Positions 21,236 through 33,321 of a stretch of 64,000 nucleotides of DNA are shown here, piece by piece; position 1 is the stretch's first letter; each line of letters begins with the position of its first letter. Origin of the DNA: Mesocentrotus franciscanus (Eukaryota; Echinodermata; Echinoidea; Camarodonta; Strongylocentrotidae); assembly GCA_037976565.1 (NCBI GenBank), contig CP137674.1:8289789-8353788 (forward strand), given 5' to 3'. The notes beneath the pieces were generated by a model. It made no database searches. It saw nothing but the letters and a program-made list of their open reading frames with translations, and was not told the DNA's origin. Both the position numbers and the translations under genes were made by a program.

Positions 21236-21862
21236 CAGAGATTCTCAATTTTTGTCATTGACGGTACAGATGTGACTTCCATAAAAACTACAAGGTCTGA
21301 AACAATAGGAAAATTCAATAATTTCCAAATAAATAGGTTTGTGGTATTGTACATACGTACCTATATTTTAATAGTTTAGGCAGTCAAAAGTAGGAGTTCT
21401 GGTATACATGAATGGTAGGCAGGTCTGTATCAGTGGGAAAAGTAGCACTGTTTTCCAGCAATAAGCTGCCTGAAATTCGATGAATTAGATGTATATCTCA
21501 TTTTTGATTTTTTTTTTTTTTTATTGCTGAATAACTATTCATATATACATTGTATCAGTACATATAGGGGGAAATGGCCGCGGGCAGCAAGGTTATTTTT
21601 ACACTTTACAGTACCCAAGATATTCCCTTTCTTCGAAGTGCTATGAATTTCGTATAAAAAGATGTGTAAGATACCAGTCTAGGCAATAACCTCATGAAAG
21701 TTCGCAGCGCAATATATATATACAATTATATATATCCTCGAACGTACTGTGACGCGCGACAAGGGGGTTCGGCCCCCTGTTCTTTTAGGATTTTTAAAGA
21801 AAAGCGGAGCCCTGGGTGGTCCGGAATGACATGCCCTGCAGTCCGGAGTTTTAGAAGCCAAG
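21236..21862. mobile_element. hAT-type MITE, copy B
   Basis: Same insertion as 9,536-10,117, with CAGAGATTCTCAA at the left. Flanking 8-mers are gcataaaa (21,228-21,235) and gcatagaa (21,863-21,870). It also contains about 60 bp near 21,735-21,785 not seen in copy A. Confidence 0.8.
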
Positions 21863-22442
21863 GCATAGAACTAAGGATAAGAACATCCCGCAGGGCGCTG
21901 TCGTCCCTTTCCCGAATATCATAATTATGAACCGTCGATTTTTATACATTAATTCAGTCTCTTACTTATACAGTTTGAAGGTTACTTAACATTACCTGGC
22001 AGTCTCTGAGCTTTAAAAATTCTGACATAAATCCATTTTGCAATAATTGCTTGAATAGTGAATTACTTAACTTTCCAGAAACGTTCATCTTTAGAGGTTA
22101 TATTTATCACCGTATTCACGTATTTGAGATTTGACCAAAAGAGCTGATAAATGATACCATATGCTTGTATAGTCCCACTGATGGGGTCAATTTCTTTTCA
22201 TTCTAATCATTCCGAGCCACGCATTAAATTTCAATTGTCATATTCTCCATTACCAACTATTTTATCTCCTTACTTTCCTGTTTCTTGCAATACAATGGCA
22301 GGACATGAGCTAAGTAACACAAAGTTAACTTATGACCATGATTTCAAAACATTTGACTGTACGATGGATCAATCGTACACTCAGTCACTAAATGTTGTGT
22401 TAAAGGGCCCGGAACTCAACTTTATCTTGACTTTCTGTCCAG

Positions 22443-22703
22443 GTTCACGGATCTATTGGTGCGACGCTTCCCTGGACAAGATCGAATCCTCAGACCTCTA
22501 TGGCAATGACCGTAAACTCCTTCTAGATAGTTCCCATGGTACGCTCCATCCATTTGATATTATCTTCCACCATGGAACTCTGATGTGGACCGATTGGCAA
22601 ATCGATGGTATAGGTGTAAATGAAGGTTCTCGGCATGCATGGCCAAAGACGTATATTCTACCAGGGGGCTTTTCGCGACCAGGAGGCTTCCATGTATTTG
22701 AGG
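22443..22703 (+). CDS. Copy B exon 10: second propeller, closing blades
   Basis: 261 bp, phase 1-1. GSRIYWCDASLDKIESSDL, and GTLMWTDWQIDGIGVNE further on; ends FHVFEG. Differs from copy A at only a handful of residues. Confidence 0.92.
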
Positions 22704-22894
22704 GTAAGAAGAAAATCATATCAAATTGTGGTTTTTAGCTGTCTTCTAGCTACAGTATTGTACAATTAGGGTACGGTGTGACACTTAACACTAAATCGTT
22801 CACCTGCAGATTTAATTCATGTGATAGAACTGTACATTTAATTAAAAAACACCTGTTTCACTTAGTATAAAATAATAATTATATAGTGTTTACG

Positions 22895-23112
22895 TAGAGG
22901 TGCCATGGTCTAGTGGTTTCGTCTACCGACTGTGGATAACGTGGATGGCTGTTCTAGTCCTGCCGCGGCACTCATGTCCTTTGGCAAGATATTAATCTGC
23001 ATTTGCTACTCTTTACCCAGGTGATGTAAATGAGTACCCGGTAGGAAGAAATTTCTAGAATTCCAAAGCGCCTTATCAGGGCTGCTCGGGTAATGCCGGG
23101 GCAATAATAGTA
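22895..23112 (+). mobile_element. tRNA-derived SINE in intron 10, copy B
   Basis: 'gaggtgccatggtctagtgg', 'ctgccgcggcactcatgtcc' and 'ggcaagatattaatctgcat'; the duplicate of 11,334-11,565. Confidence 0.7.
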
Positions 23113-23285
23113 CAGTGCTTATAATAAGATGATGAAGCGGATGCTAATCAAATGATTGGTTTAGAGCGTACACGTGACCAGGCATTTATTTTGCCTAACA
23201 CGTAATTTTAATAATGACCGGTCATTAGTAAAATCATGTTTATAAACATCATTTTATAAAATAAATAATACACATCATTTTCTTC

Positions 23286-23407
23286 GGGCGTGAGTAAAAT
23301 TACCCACATTCGGTACCTTCGAAACAGTCCAAACACCCTCGGCTATCGCCTCGGGCGTGTTAGACTATTCCAAAGGTACCGTGTGTGTAATTTTTACTAA
23401 TGCCCTC
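23286..23407. repeat. Foldback (inverted repeat), about 57-nt arms
   Basis: The left arm from 'gggcgtgagtaaaattaccc' through 'cggtacctt' is the imperfect reverse complement of the right arm, which runs from 'aaaggtaccgtgtgtgtaat' to 'actaatgccctc'. The loop is about 8 nt. Confidence 0.85.
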
Positions 23408-24040
23408 ACTGCTGTGTAATATTTATATATATTATTCTTATTATATTATTAAAGCTCATATTCTAGGACAATAAATGTCCATTAATTTGGTACCTACGGC
23501 AAGCCTATGCTATTTCGAAGTTGTTCATTTTCATTGCATATCACAAAAATCTTCTAGCTACTGGATATCCTCAATTGAAATGTCGAAAAATAGCCTCCTC
23601 TCTTTGCCTAGAAAGTCAGTCACGGAGCTGGTCCACTATTTGTGACGTCACGCCCGGGACGAGTATATTCACGTACCCGGATGTTCCATAGAAAAACATG
23701 GGCAGAGAGATACGAATTTCTGCTATTTAGTTTCAAAGTTTAGTTTCATAACTCTATGTAGAATTCTTCACCTTCCCCTAATATTTCATAGTACTAATAT
23801 CAATTCCCCTTTTCAGAATTATGACATAAACAAGCCAACGATGCGCTATTAGTCGATATTTTCACCATGTAATTTTGTTTGAGTGTGTTGAATTTGGTGA
23901 GATTATTTTCGTGTGCTCGGTAAAGTAGATCCGGTCGTTTGGCTTCGTTCGAGTCTTTCTCGCGTTCGGTCTAGCTCGCTTTATACATATACACTTTCGA
24001 TTCACGTACGGTACATATTATATAATTATATCAATTGATA

Positions 24041-24268
24041 ATGGCTGGAGAGTTTGACGAGAACGATCTTTTTATGGATTTTGAAGAGTTTATGGAGAAA
24101 GAAGATGAAAGTAATGAAGGAAAAAGGGACGATAGTGCAGACGAGGATGATGGAAGTTGGGCTGAGGACGCAAGTACAAGTGGGGGAGAAGACGATAGAG
24201 AAGTCGGAGAGCAAGGAGATGTCGACGTTCCTGCAGCCGGGGCCGGGAGTAGCGGCAGTAGCACCTAG
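24041..24268 (+). CDS. Small acidic ORF, unknown function, inside copy B insertion
   Basis: 75 codons from ATGG with A at -3 (a good eukaryotic start context) to TAG. The protein begins MAGEFDENDLFMDFEEFMEK; more than a third of residues are Asp or Glu, and the C-terminus is Gly/Ser/Ala-rich. There are no cysteines, helices of membrane type or signal peptide. It is unlike the receptor in composition. It could be the first exon of a transposon-encoded protein or a chance ORF. I recognise no family. Confidence 0.35.
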   Translation: MAGEFDENDLFMDFEEFMEKEDESNEGKRDDSADEDDGSWAEDASTSGGEDDREVGEQGDVDVPAAGAGSSGSST

Positions 24269-24562
24269 TGCTCTAGACCGAAGATTTCTGTCTCTTTCGT
24301 TCGTTAGCCTCTGATTTGGGTAGGGTCGGCTCCTCTCTTTAGAGACAGAAGCCGACCATAGTGACTGCATTGCAAACTACTGCTCGCGTCCGAGCATTAA
24401 ACTAATGCCCAAAATACTACATTTTACCCTACATTTTACCCGATGCATATCCGATGCATTTATTATTGTAAATTAGGCCTAGGCTAAACTACATCGGTTC
24501 CACTTACCAGATTGACCAGATTGACTGTATGATGCGTTTAAGGGTCTTTTTTTCCTGATTTT

Positions 24563-24715
24563 CATCGCCGAAATTGAGCTCCAGGCCATGTTACAATTCT
24601 TGCAGCCGTATTTTAAATTGTTACTGCGCATGGAGGAAGATGACGTCATCCATTGACAGTAACAGTTTAAAATACGGCTGCAAGCATTTCAACACGGAGC
24701 TCAATTTCGGCGATG
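24563..24715. repeat. 153-nt near-perfect foldback centred on atgacgtcat
   Basis: The arms begin catcgccgaaattgagctcc and end with its complement; the second block gcagccgtattttaaa is also mirrored. The centre is the palindrome atgacgtcat. It could be a MITE or a hairpin-RNA source; I see no family. Confidence 0.88.
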
Positions 24716-25792
24716 TACGTGCAAGCCGCCTAGAGCAGCGGCCTGGTCTTACCTGCCGATTCCGCTCGCTTCACGAACGTTCGTGCAAGAGCCGTATCAC
24801 TTAATTGCGGATGAATATCGTTCATAGACGTCGTCCGCTAAATAGAGGAAGCTTGATCTTGTTCAAGTGTGATATATATATTTAAAACAAATATTTAACT
24901 GGTTCTGTATCCTTTTTTGAGGCAGTCAAACACATCCATGATAATGCAGTCACAGTTCTAGGCCTATTCGTTTCACAAAACTGCTCCTGTACCTTATCTG
25001 ATGACAAGATAATGTATATGTACACCCACCTATTCATACCTGCATATGATTTAACCTTATTTTCCAAGCAAACCCGTCTTAAAACTCTACCAAAAAGGAT
25101 AATGTGAGGATATAAAAAGAAATCAGCGACTGGAAAACGTTGCTTAGTTATTCTTCATTCAAATAAAAACAGAAAATCTATCACATAAACTCGTTAACAA
25201 GAAAAATTCTAAGCTCTAACAGGATAGCATTTACGTGGGCATATCATTGGCATTCACTCTCACTCAGCCCATGATCCCCGGTCGTGACGTCAAGAATAGA
25301 GGACCCGGCAATTCCGTGCATTTCCGGGTTTCCGACTTCGAGATTTTGGTGGAGTTTACTCGCATGAATTTACTATTCTGAATTTTTTTGTCGGTTGAAC
25401 GCCATTTAGTGTTATTCTGGGGGTAAAAGCTTTCTATTGATGTGATTATCTCAATATTTGGGATTATCCTAGATTTCACCTTTAAGGTAAACGAAAACAT
25501 TAAGAATACAATTATATAATAAATTGAATTTGTATAGTTCATTACGTGAATGCTTCAATGTGCTTAAACAAAATAATTATTACCTTTGGTCACTGGATTT
25601 CAAGCTCGCACACAAGTGTGCACCATCTCCACTCCTTAAATAGTATTCCCTACGGTTTTGCACAGTTCACATGTATGCTAGTTCTCTTGTTTGTTATTTT
25701 CAAATGGGGAAACAGCATTTATGTATACGGAAATCAGTTTTGCTTGTATCTTACAGAAACTTCCGTTTTTATTTTAAATATTTGGTTTTTAG
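24716..25792. other. Remainder of intron 10, copy B
   Basis: No exon seen. From about 25,535 it is again homologous to copy A (11,700-11,951). Several short ORFs on both strands show no domain. Confidence 0.55.
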
Positions 25793-25906
25793 ATATCAAT
25801 GAATGTGAAAGCAACCCTTGCCTGAACGGTGGAAGCTGTGAGGATGAAGTCAATATATTCACTTGTACTTGTGTACCTGGTTACAGCGGAACCACTTGTG
25901 ATCTAG
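25793..25906 (+). CDS. Copy B exon 11: EGF-like domain closing the cassette
   Basis: 114 bp, phase 1-1. Starts [10 protein letters not shown], a full calcium-binding start (D-I-N-E), better than copy A (D-I-S-E). CESNPC is an O-glucose consensus, CLNGGSC an O-fucose consensus and [10 protein letters not shown] an O-GlcNAc consensus. It is the last EGF before the array. Confidence 0.92.
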
Positions 25907-26740
25907 GTAATTAATATAAAGTACCCCCTCGTTGTTATTTCTTAAAAGCCAACTTCACTCTTGAAACGGGTTGCTTCTCATTAAGACAAATATGATTTCA
26001 AGCAGAAGAAAAGGGCAGCTCATTAAATCAACATTTATGAACAAAAATTTGACAATTCATAGAAATCTGTGATTCGGGATCCTTACTCTTTGGCAAACAC
26101 ACCTAAAGTAACATAACAAATGCTGATGGTAGATAACCTAAAGAGAAAATGTAGGAGCAAACCGAGAGGTAATGGAGGGGAGAAAGAAAAGTAAGGATTA
26201 GAGACTGAGTGAATAACGCTATTACGACGTTGTATTGTCAACCATTTCATTTGCAGTATACCAGTATCCATACTGAATTGCAATCCATTTATTTGTTTAA
26301 TTAAAGCATATATTATTTTACGCCCAGTACATTCCATTAACAAGCCTTATGGCTTTACGGATGCTCTTTCGTATATGAATCATTTGTTCATAGTAATTTA
26401 TTTCTTTACCTTTCTCCCTGTAAACGAAATAAAATGCACTTTTTTCTTGGAATTCAGTGCCGTTCGCTCGAACATTGATATTCCATTGGCCTACTTTTCT
26501 CGATGTCAATATTTGATGTAATGAAAGAAATATGTGATTTATATTTCTACTCCAAATTTCCTTCATATATCGATAGGTGTGACCCTAAACGTTAAAATCG
26601 TAAAAATATATTGATGTATGATTTTAAGAGAAGTTTTCTGTTCAAAACAGTGGATCCAGGATTCTTCCATAGAGGGAAGGGATGAAGTTGATGTATGCGT
26701 AAAGGGCACTACAAGCGCGTAAGAGCGAACCTTTCTATAT
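25907..26740. other. Intron leading to the EGF array
   Basis: Shares 26,460-26,570 with the end of copy A (12,140-12,240). No exon found. The minus-strand ORFs at 26,083-26,566 have no recognisable domain. Confidence 0.55.
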
Positions 26741-27092
26741 CTCCTCTCCTAAAAGTTAACTTTTGATGGATAAGCAGTAACAAGAGGTCATCTCGGTGCT
26801 ACTTTGTATTTTTTTAGGAAAAAGTATTTGTTTAATAATCTATTTTAGCTTCCTAAATTAGATCTCATTGTACGACAAACATAAATATTGTTATTATGAA
26901 ATAAACATAAATAATATTAAGGAAAACTATGTTTTATTTCTTTGTCCTTTTCATTCAAGTAATTAATTCGTTAATCTCATTTTATGACAAAGACAAATAT
27001 AATTGTATTAAAATACACACAATTCATATTATAGAGGAATCTTTCTTAATCCTTTGTCTTTTCTGTTCAAAACTCACACTTCATCGTTGTAG

Positions 27093-27206
27093 ATATTGAC
27101 AACTGTGATCCTTATACCTGTAAGAATGGTGGAACATGTACAGATGGTGTCAACTCGTATACGTGTACATGTGCTGCAGGTTATACTGGAATGAACTGCT
27201 CAACGG
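27093..27206 (+). CDS. EGF array exon 1
   Basis: Reference unit. [16 protein letters not shown], then [11 protein letters not shown] and [12 protein letters not shown]: six cysteines, with O-fucose (CKNGGTC), O-GlcNAc ([10 protein letters not shown]) and beta-hydroxylation ([12 protein letters not shown]) consensus patterns and an NCS sequon. The calcium motif is D-I-D-N, with Asn in place of Glu/Gln. Donor gtaagt. The intron before it is more diverged than those inside the array. Confidence 0.95.
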
Positions 27207-27713
27207 GTAAGTAAATAATGTTTTAATTCTCTGAAGACCACCAAATGAATGTTGTCAGAAATTCTTCTTTTCCTAAACTTTCATACCACTTTATGTCTAC
27301 AAAACTGTCTAAAGGATTACATGTTCTTTCTTTTATTTATTGAGTATACATGTAGATCAATATCTCCTCTCCTGAAAGTTACCTTTTGATGGCAAAGCAG
27401 TAACAAGAAGTCATCTCGGTGCTACTTTGTATTTTTTAGGAAAAATATTTCTTTAATAATCTATTTTAGCTTCCTAAATTAGATCTCATTGTACGACAAA
27501 CATAAATATTGTTATTATAAAATAAACATAAATAATATTAAGGAAAACTATGTTTTATTTTTTGTCCTTTTCATTCAAGTAATTAATTCGTTAATCTCAT
27601 TTTATGACAAAGACAAATAGAATTTGTAATAAAATACACACAATTCATATTATGGAGGAATCTTTCTTAATCCTTTGTCTTTTCTGTTAAAAACTCACAC
27701 TTCATCGTTGTAG

Positions 27714-27827
27714 ATATTGACAACTGTGATCCTTATACCTGTAAGAATGGTGGAACATGTACAGATGGTGTCAACTCGTATACGTGTACATGTGCTGCAG
27801 GTTATACTGGAATGAACTGCTCAACGG
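27714..27827 (+). CDS. EGF array exon 2
   Basis: Nucleotide-identical to exon 1. Donor gtaagt; followed by the first short (deleted) intron. Confidence 0.95.
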
Positions 27828-28090
27828 GTAAGTAAATAATGTTTAAATTCTCTGAAGACCACCAAATGTACGACAAACATAAATATTGTTATTATAAAAT
27901 AAACATTAATAATATTAAGGAAAACTATGTTTTATTTTTTGTCCTTTTCATTCAAGTAATTAATTCGTTAATCTCATTTTATGACAAAGACAAATAGAAT
28001 TTGTAATAAAATACACACAATTCATATTATGGAGGAATCTTTCTTAATTCTTTGTCTTTTCTGTTAAAAACTCACACTTCATCGTTCTAG

Positions 28091-28204
28091 ATATTGACAA
28101 CTGTGATCCTTATACCTGTAAGAATGGTGGAACATGTACAGATGGTGTCAACTCGTATACGTGTACATGTGCTGCAGGTTATACTGGAATGAACTGCTCA
28201 ACGG
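28091..28204 (+). CDS. EGF array exon 3
   Basis: Identical coding sequence. Its acceptor is ttctag where neighbours have ttgtag. It starts only 377 bp after exon 2. Confidence 0.95.
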
Positions 28205-28713
28205 GTAAGTAAATAATGTTTTAATTCTCTGAAGACCACCAAATGAATGTTGTCAGAAATTCTTCTTTTCCTAAACTTTCATACCACTTTATGTCTACAA
28301 AACTGTCTAAAGGATTACATGTTCTTTCTTTTATTTATTGAGTATACATGTAGATCAATATCTCCTCTCCTGAAAGTTACCTTTTGATGGCAAAGCAGTA
28401 ACAAGAAGTCATCTCGGTGCTACTTTGTATTTTTTTAGGAAAAATATTTCTTTAATAATTTATTTTAGCTTCCTAAATTAGATCTCATTGTACGACAAAC
28501 ATAAATATTGTTATTATAAAATAAACATAAATAATATTAAGGAAAACTATGTTTTATTTCTTTGTCCTTTTCATTCAAGTAATTAATTCGTTAATCTCAT
28601 TTTATGACAAAGACAAATAGAATTTGTAATAAAATACACACAATTCATATTATGGAGGAATCTTTCTTAATCCTTTGTCTTTTCTGTTAAAAACTCACAC
28701 TTCATCGTTGTAG

Positions 28714-28827
28714 ATATTGACAACTGTGATCCTTATACCTGTAAGAATGGTGGAACATGTACAGATGGTGTCAACTCGTATACGTGTACATGTGCTGCAG
28801 GTTATACTGGAATGAACTGCTCAACGG
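28714..28827 (+). CDS. EGF array exon 4
   Basis: Identical coding sequence; long unit on both sides; donor gtaagt. Confidence 0.95.
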
Positions 28828-29337
28828 GTAAGTAAATAATGTTTTAATTCTCTGAAGACCACCAAATGAATGTTGTCAGAAATTCTTCTTTTCCTAAACT
28901 TTCATACCACTTTATGTCTACAAAACTGTCTAAAGGATGACATGTTCTTTCTTTTATTTATTGAGTATACATGTAGATCAATATCTCCTCTCCTAAAAGG
29001 TACCTTTTGATGTCATAGCAGTAGCAAGAAGTCATCTCGGTGCTACTTTCTATTTTTTTAGGAGAAAGTATTTGTTTAATAATCTTTTTTAGCTTCCTAA
29101 CTTAGATCTCATTGTACGACAAACATAAATATTGTTATTATAAAATAAACATAAATAATATTAATGAAAACAATGTTTTACTTTTTTGTCCTTTTCATTC
29201 AAGTGATTAATTCGTTAATCTCATTTTATGACAAAGACAAATAGAATTTGTAATAAAATACACACAATTCATATTATGGAGGAATCTTTCTTAATCCTTT
29301 GTCTTTTCTGTTAAAAACTCACACTTCATCGTTGTAG

Positions 29338-29451
29338 ATATTGACAACTGTGATCCTTATACCTGTAAGAATGGTGGAACATGTACAGATGGTGTCAACT
29401 CGTATACGTGTACATGTGCTGCAGGTTATACTGGAATGAACTGCTCAACGG
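29338..29451 (+). CDS. EGF array exon 5
   Basis: Identical coding sequence; followed by the second short intron. Here the post-donor sequence reads gttttaattc, unlike the other short introns (gtttaaattc). Confidence 0.95.
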
Positions 29452-29715
29452 GTAAGTAAATAATGTTTTAATTCTCTGAAGACCACCAAATGTACGACAA
29501 ACATAAATATTGTTATTATAAAATAAACATTAATAATATTAAGGAAAACTATGTTTTATTTTTTTGTCCTTTTCATTCAAGTAATTAATTCGTTAATCTC
29601 ATTTTATGACAAAGACAAATAGAATTTGTAATAAAATACACACAATTCATATTATGGAGGAATCTTTCTTAATCCTTTGTCTTTTCTGTTAAAAACTCAC
29701 ACTTCATCGTTGTAG

Positions 29716-29829
29716 ATATTGACAACTGTGATCCTTATACCTGTAAGAATGGTGGAACATGTACAGATGGTGTCAACTCGTATACGTGTACATGTGCTGC
29801 AGGTTATACTGGAATGAACTGCTCAACGG
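29716..29829 (+). CDS. EGF array exon 6
   Basis: Identical coding sequence; 378 bp after exon 5; long intron follows. Confidence 0.95.
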
Positions 29830-30337
29830 GTAAGTAAATAATGTTTTAATTCTCTGAAGACCACCAAATGAATGTTGTCAGAAATTCTTCTTTTCCTAAA
29901 CTTTCATACCACTTTATGTCTACAAAACTGTCTAAAGGATGACATGTTCTTTCTTTTATTTATTGAGTATACATGTAGATCAATATCTCCTCTCCTGAAA
30001 GTTACCTTTTGATGGCAAAGCAGTAGCAAGAAGTTATCTCGGTGCTACTTTGTATTTTTTTAGGAAAAATATTTCTTTAATAATTTATTTTAGCTTCCTA
30101 AATTAGATCTCATTGTACGACAAACATAAATATTGTTATTATAAAATAAACATAAATAATATTAATGAAAACAATGTTTTATTTTTTGTCCTTTTCATTC
30201 AAGTAATTAATTCGTTAATCTCATTTTATGACAAAGACAAATAGAATTTGTAATAAAATACACACAATTCATATTATGGAGGAATCTTTCTTAATCCTTT
30301 GTCTTTTCTGTTAAAAACTCACACTTCATCGTTGTAG

Positions 30338-30451
30338 ATATTGACAACTGTGATCCTTATACCTGTAAGAATGGTGGAACATGTACAGATGGTGTCAACT
30401 CGTATACGTGTACATGTGCTGCAGGTTATACTGGAATGAACTGCTCAACGG
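30338..30451 (+). CDS. EGF array exon 7
   Basis: Identical coding sequence; followed by the third short intron. Confidence 0.95.
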
Positions 30452-30715
30452 GTAAGTAAATAATGTTTAAATTCTCTGAAGACCACCAAATGTACGACAA
30501 ACATAAATATTGTTATTATAAAATAAACATTAATAATATTAAGGAAAACTATGTTTTATTTCTTTGTCCTTTTCATTCAAGTAATTAATTCGTTAATCTC
30601 ATTTTATGACAAAGACAAATAGAATTTGTAATAAAATACACACAATTCATATTATGGAGGAATCTTTCTTAATTCTTTGTCTTTTCTGTTAAAAACTCAC
30701 ACTTCATCGTTGTAG

Positions 30716-30829
30716 ATATTGACAACTGTGATCCTTATACCTGTAAGAATGGTGGAACATGTACAGATGGTGTCAACTCGTATACGTGTACATGTGCTGC
30801 AGGTTATACTGGAATGAACTGCTCAACGG
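30716..30829 (+). CDS. EGF array exon 8
   Basis: Identical coding sequence; 378 bp after exon 7. Exons 5-8 alternate short and long units. Confidence 0.95.
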
Positions 30830-31338
30830 GTAAGTAAATAATGTTTTAATTCTCTGAAGACCACCAAATGAATGTTGTCAGAAATTCTTCTTTTCCTAAA
30901 CTTTCATACCACTTTATGTCTACAAAACTGTCTAAAGGATTACATGTTCTTTCTTTTATTTATTGAGTATACATGTAGATCAATATCTCCTCTCCTGAAA
31001 GTTACCTTTTGATGGCAAAGCAGTAACAAGAAGTCATCTCGGTGCTACTTTGTATTTTTTTAGGAAAAATATTTCTGTAATAATCTATTTTAGCTTCCTA
31101 AATTAGATCTCATTGTACGACAAACATAAATATTGTTATTATAAAATAAACATAAATAATATAAAGGAAAACAATGTTTTATTTCTTTGTCCTTTTCATT
31201 CAAGTAATTAATTCGTTAATCTCATTTTATGACAAAGACAAATAGAATTTGTAATAAAATACACACAATTCATATTATGGAGGAATCTTTCTTAATTCTT
31301 TGTCTTTTCTGTTAAAAACTCACACTTCATCGTTGTAG

Positions 31339-31452
31339 ATATTGACAACTGTGATCCTTATACCTGTAAGAATGGTGGAACATGTACAGATGGTGTCAAC
31401 TCGTATACGTGTACATGTGCTGCAGGTTATACTGGAATGAACTGCTCAACGG
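31339..31452 (+). CDS. EGF array exon 9
   Basis: Identical coding sequence; begins a run of uniform units of about 623 bp. Confidence 0.95.
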
Positions 31453-31961
31453 GTAAGTAAATAATGTTTTAATTCTCTGAAGACCACCAAATGAATGTTG
31501 TCAGAAATTCTTCTTTTCCTAAACTTTCATACCACTTTATGTCTACAAAACTGTCTAAAGGATTACATGTTCTTTTTTTTATTTATTGAGTATACATGTA
31601 GATCAATATCTCCTCTCCTGAAAGTTACCTTTTGATGGCAAAGCAGTAACAAGAAGTCATCTCGGTGCTACTTTGTATTTTTTTAGGAAAAATATTTCTG
31701 TAATAATCTATTTTAGCTTCCTAAATTAGATCTCATTGTACGACAAACATAAATATTGTTATTATAAAATAAACATTAATAATATTAAGGAAAACTATGT
31801 TTTATTTCTTTGTCCTTTTCATTCAAGTAATTAATTCGTTAATCTCATTTTATGACAAAGACAAATAGAATTTGTAATAAAATACACACAATTCATATTA
31901 TGGAGGAATCTTTCTTAATTCTTTGTCTTTTCTGTTAAAAACTCACACTTCATCGTTGTAG

Positions 31962-32075
31962 ATATTGACAACTGTGATCCTTATACCTGTAAGAATGGTG
32001 GAACATGTACAGATGGTGTCAACTCGTATACGTGTACATGTGCTGCAGGTTATACTGGAATGAACTGCTCAACGG
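31962..32075 (+). CDS. EGF array exon 10
   Basis: Identical coding sequence; 623 bp from both neighbours. Confidence 0.95.
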
Positions 32076-32584
32076 GTAAGTAAATAATGTTTTAATTCTC
32101 TGAAGACCACCAAATGAATGTTGTCAGAAATTCTTCTTTTCCTAAACTTTCATACCACTTTATGTCTACAAAACTGTCTAAAGGATTACATGTTCTTTCT
32201 TTTATTTATTGAGTATACATGTAGATCAATATCTCCTCTCCTGAAAGTTACCTTTTGATGGCAAAGCAGTAACAAGAAGTCATCTCGGTGCTACTTTGTA
32301 TTTTTTAGGAAAAATATTTCTGTAATAATCTATTTTAGCTTCCTAAATTAGATCTCATTGTACGACAAACATAAATATTGTTATTATAAAATAAACATAA
32401 ATAATATTAAGGAAAACAATGTTTTATTTCTTTGTCCTTTGTACTTCAAGTAATTAATTCGTTAATCTCATTTTATGACAAAGACAAATAGAATTTGTAA
32501 TAAAATACACACAATTCATATTATGGAGGAATCTTTCTTAATCCTTTGTCTTTTCTGTTAAAAACTCACACTTCATCGTTGTAG

Positions 32585-32698
32585 ATATTGACAACTGTGA
32601 TCCTTATACCTGTAAGAATGGTGGAACATGTACAGATGGTGTCAACTCGTATACGTGTACATGTGCTGCAGGTTATACTGGAATGAACTGCTCAACGG
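32585..32698 (+). CDS. EGF array exon 11
   Basis: Identical coding sequence. The upstream intron has a private change (tttgtacttcaag for ttttcattcaag). Confidence 0.95.
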
Positions 32699-33207
32699 GT
32701 AAGTAAATAATGTTTTAATTCTCTGAAGACCACCAAATGAATGTTGTCAGAAATTCTTCTTTTCCTAAACTTTCATACCACTTTATGTCTACAAAACTGT
32801 CTAAAGGATTACATGTTCTTTTTTTCATTTATTGAGTATACATGTAGATCAATATCTCCTCTCCTGAAAGTTACCTTTTGATGGCAAAGCAGTAACAAGA
32901 AGTCATCTCGGTGCTACTTTGTATTTTTTTAGGAAAAATATTTCTGTAATAATCTATTTTAGCTTCCTAAATTAGATCTCATTGTACGACAAACATAAAT
33001 ATTGTTATTATAAAATAAACATAAATAATATTAAGGAAAACTATGTTTTATTTCTTTGTCCTTTTCATTCAAGTAATTAATTCGTTAATCTCATTTTATG
33101 ACAAAGACAAATAGAATTTGTAATAAAATACACACAATTCATATTATGGAGGAATCTTTCTTAATTCTTTGTCTTTTCTGTTAAAAACTCACACTTCATC
33201 GTTGTAG

Positions 33208-33321
33208 ATATTGACAACTGTGATCCTTATACCTGTAAGAATGGTGGAACATGTACAGATGGTGTCAACTCGTATACGTGTACATGTGCTGCAGGTTATA
33301 CTGGAATGAACTGCTCAACGG
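33208..33321 (+). CDS. EGF array exon 12
   Basis: Identical coding sequence; donor gtaagt. Confidence 0.95.

Larger units (their letters stand above)
23120..25520. mobile_element. About 2.4-kb copy B-specific insertion, unclassified
   Basis: Copy A goes from the SINE end (about 11,575) to 'gtagttcattacgtgaatgc' (about 11,700) within 130 bp; copy B needs about 2.4 kb. The extra DNA is GC-richer in places and carries two foldbacks (23,286-23,407; 24,563-24,715), a short palindrome (23,213-23,226) and an acidic 75-codon ORF with a strong start context. I could not find clear terminal inverted repeats or a target duplication. It may be a composite of non-autonomous DNA elements, or a transposon fragment. 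Confidence 0.55.

Noticed and set aside
22151..22738. 195-codon ORF as a complete exon
   Set aside because: The part before 22,443 is intron that happens to be open; copy A has the same exon border without this extension.
24026..24370. 114-codon minus-strand ORF opposite the acidic ORF
   Set aside because: Complement of an Asp/Glu-coding purine-rich stretch; Ser/Pro/Leu-rich by composition only.
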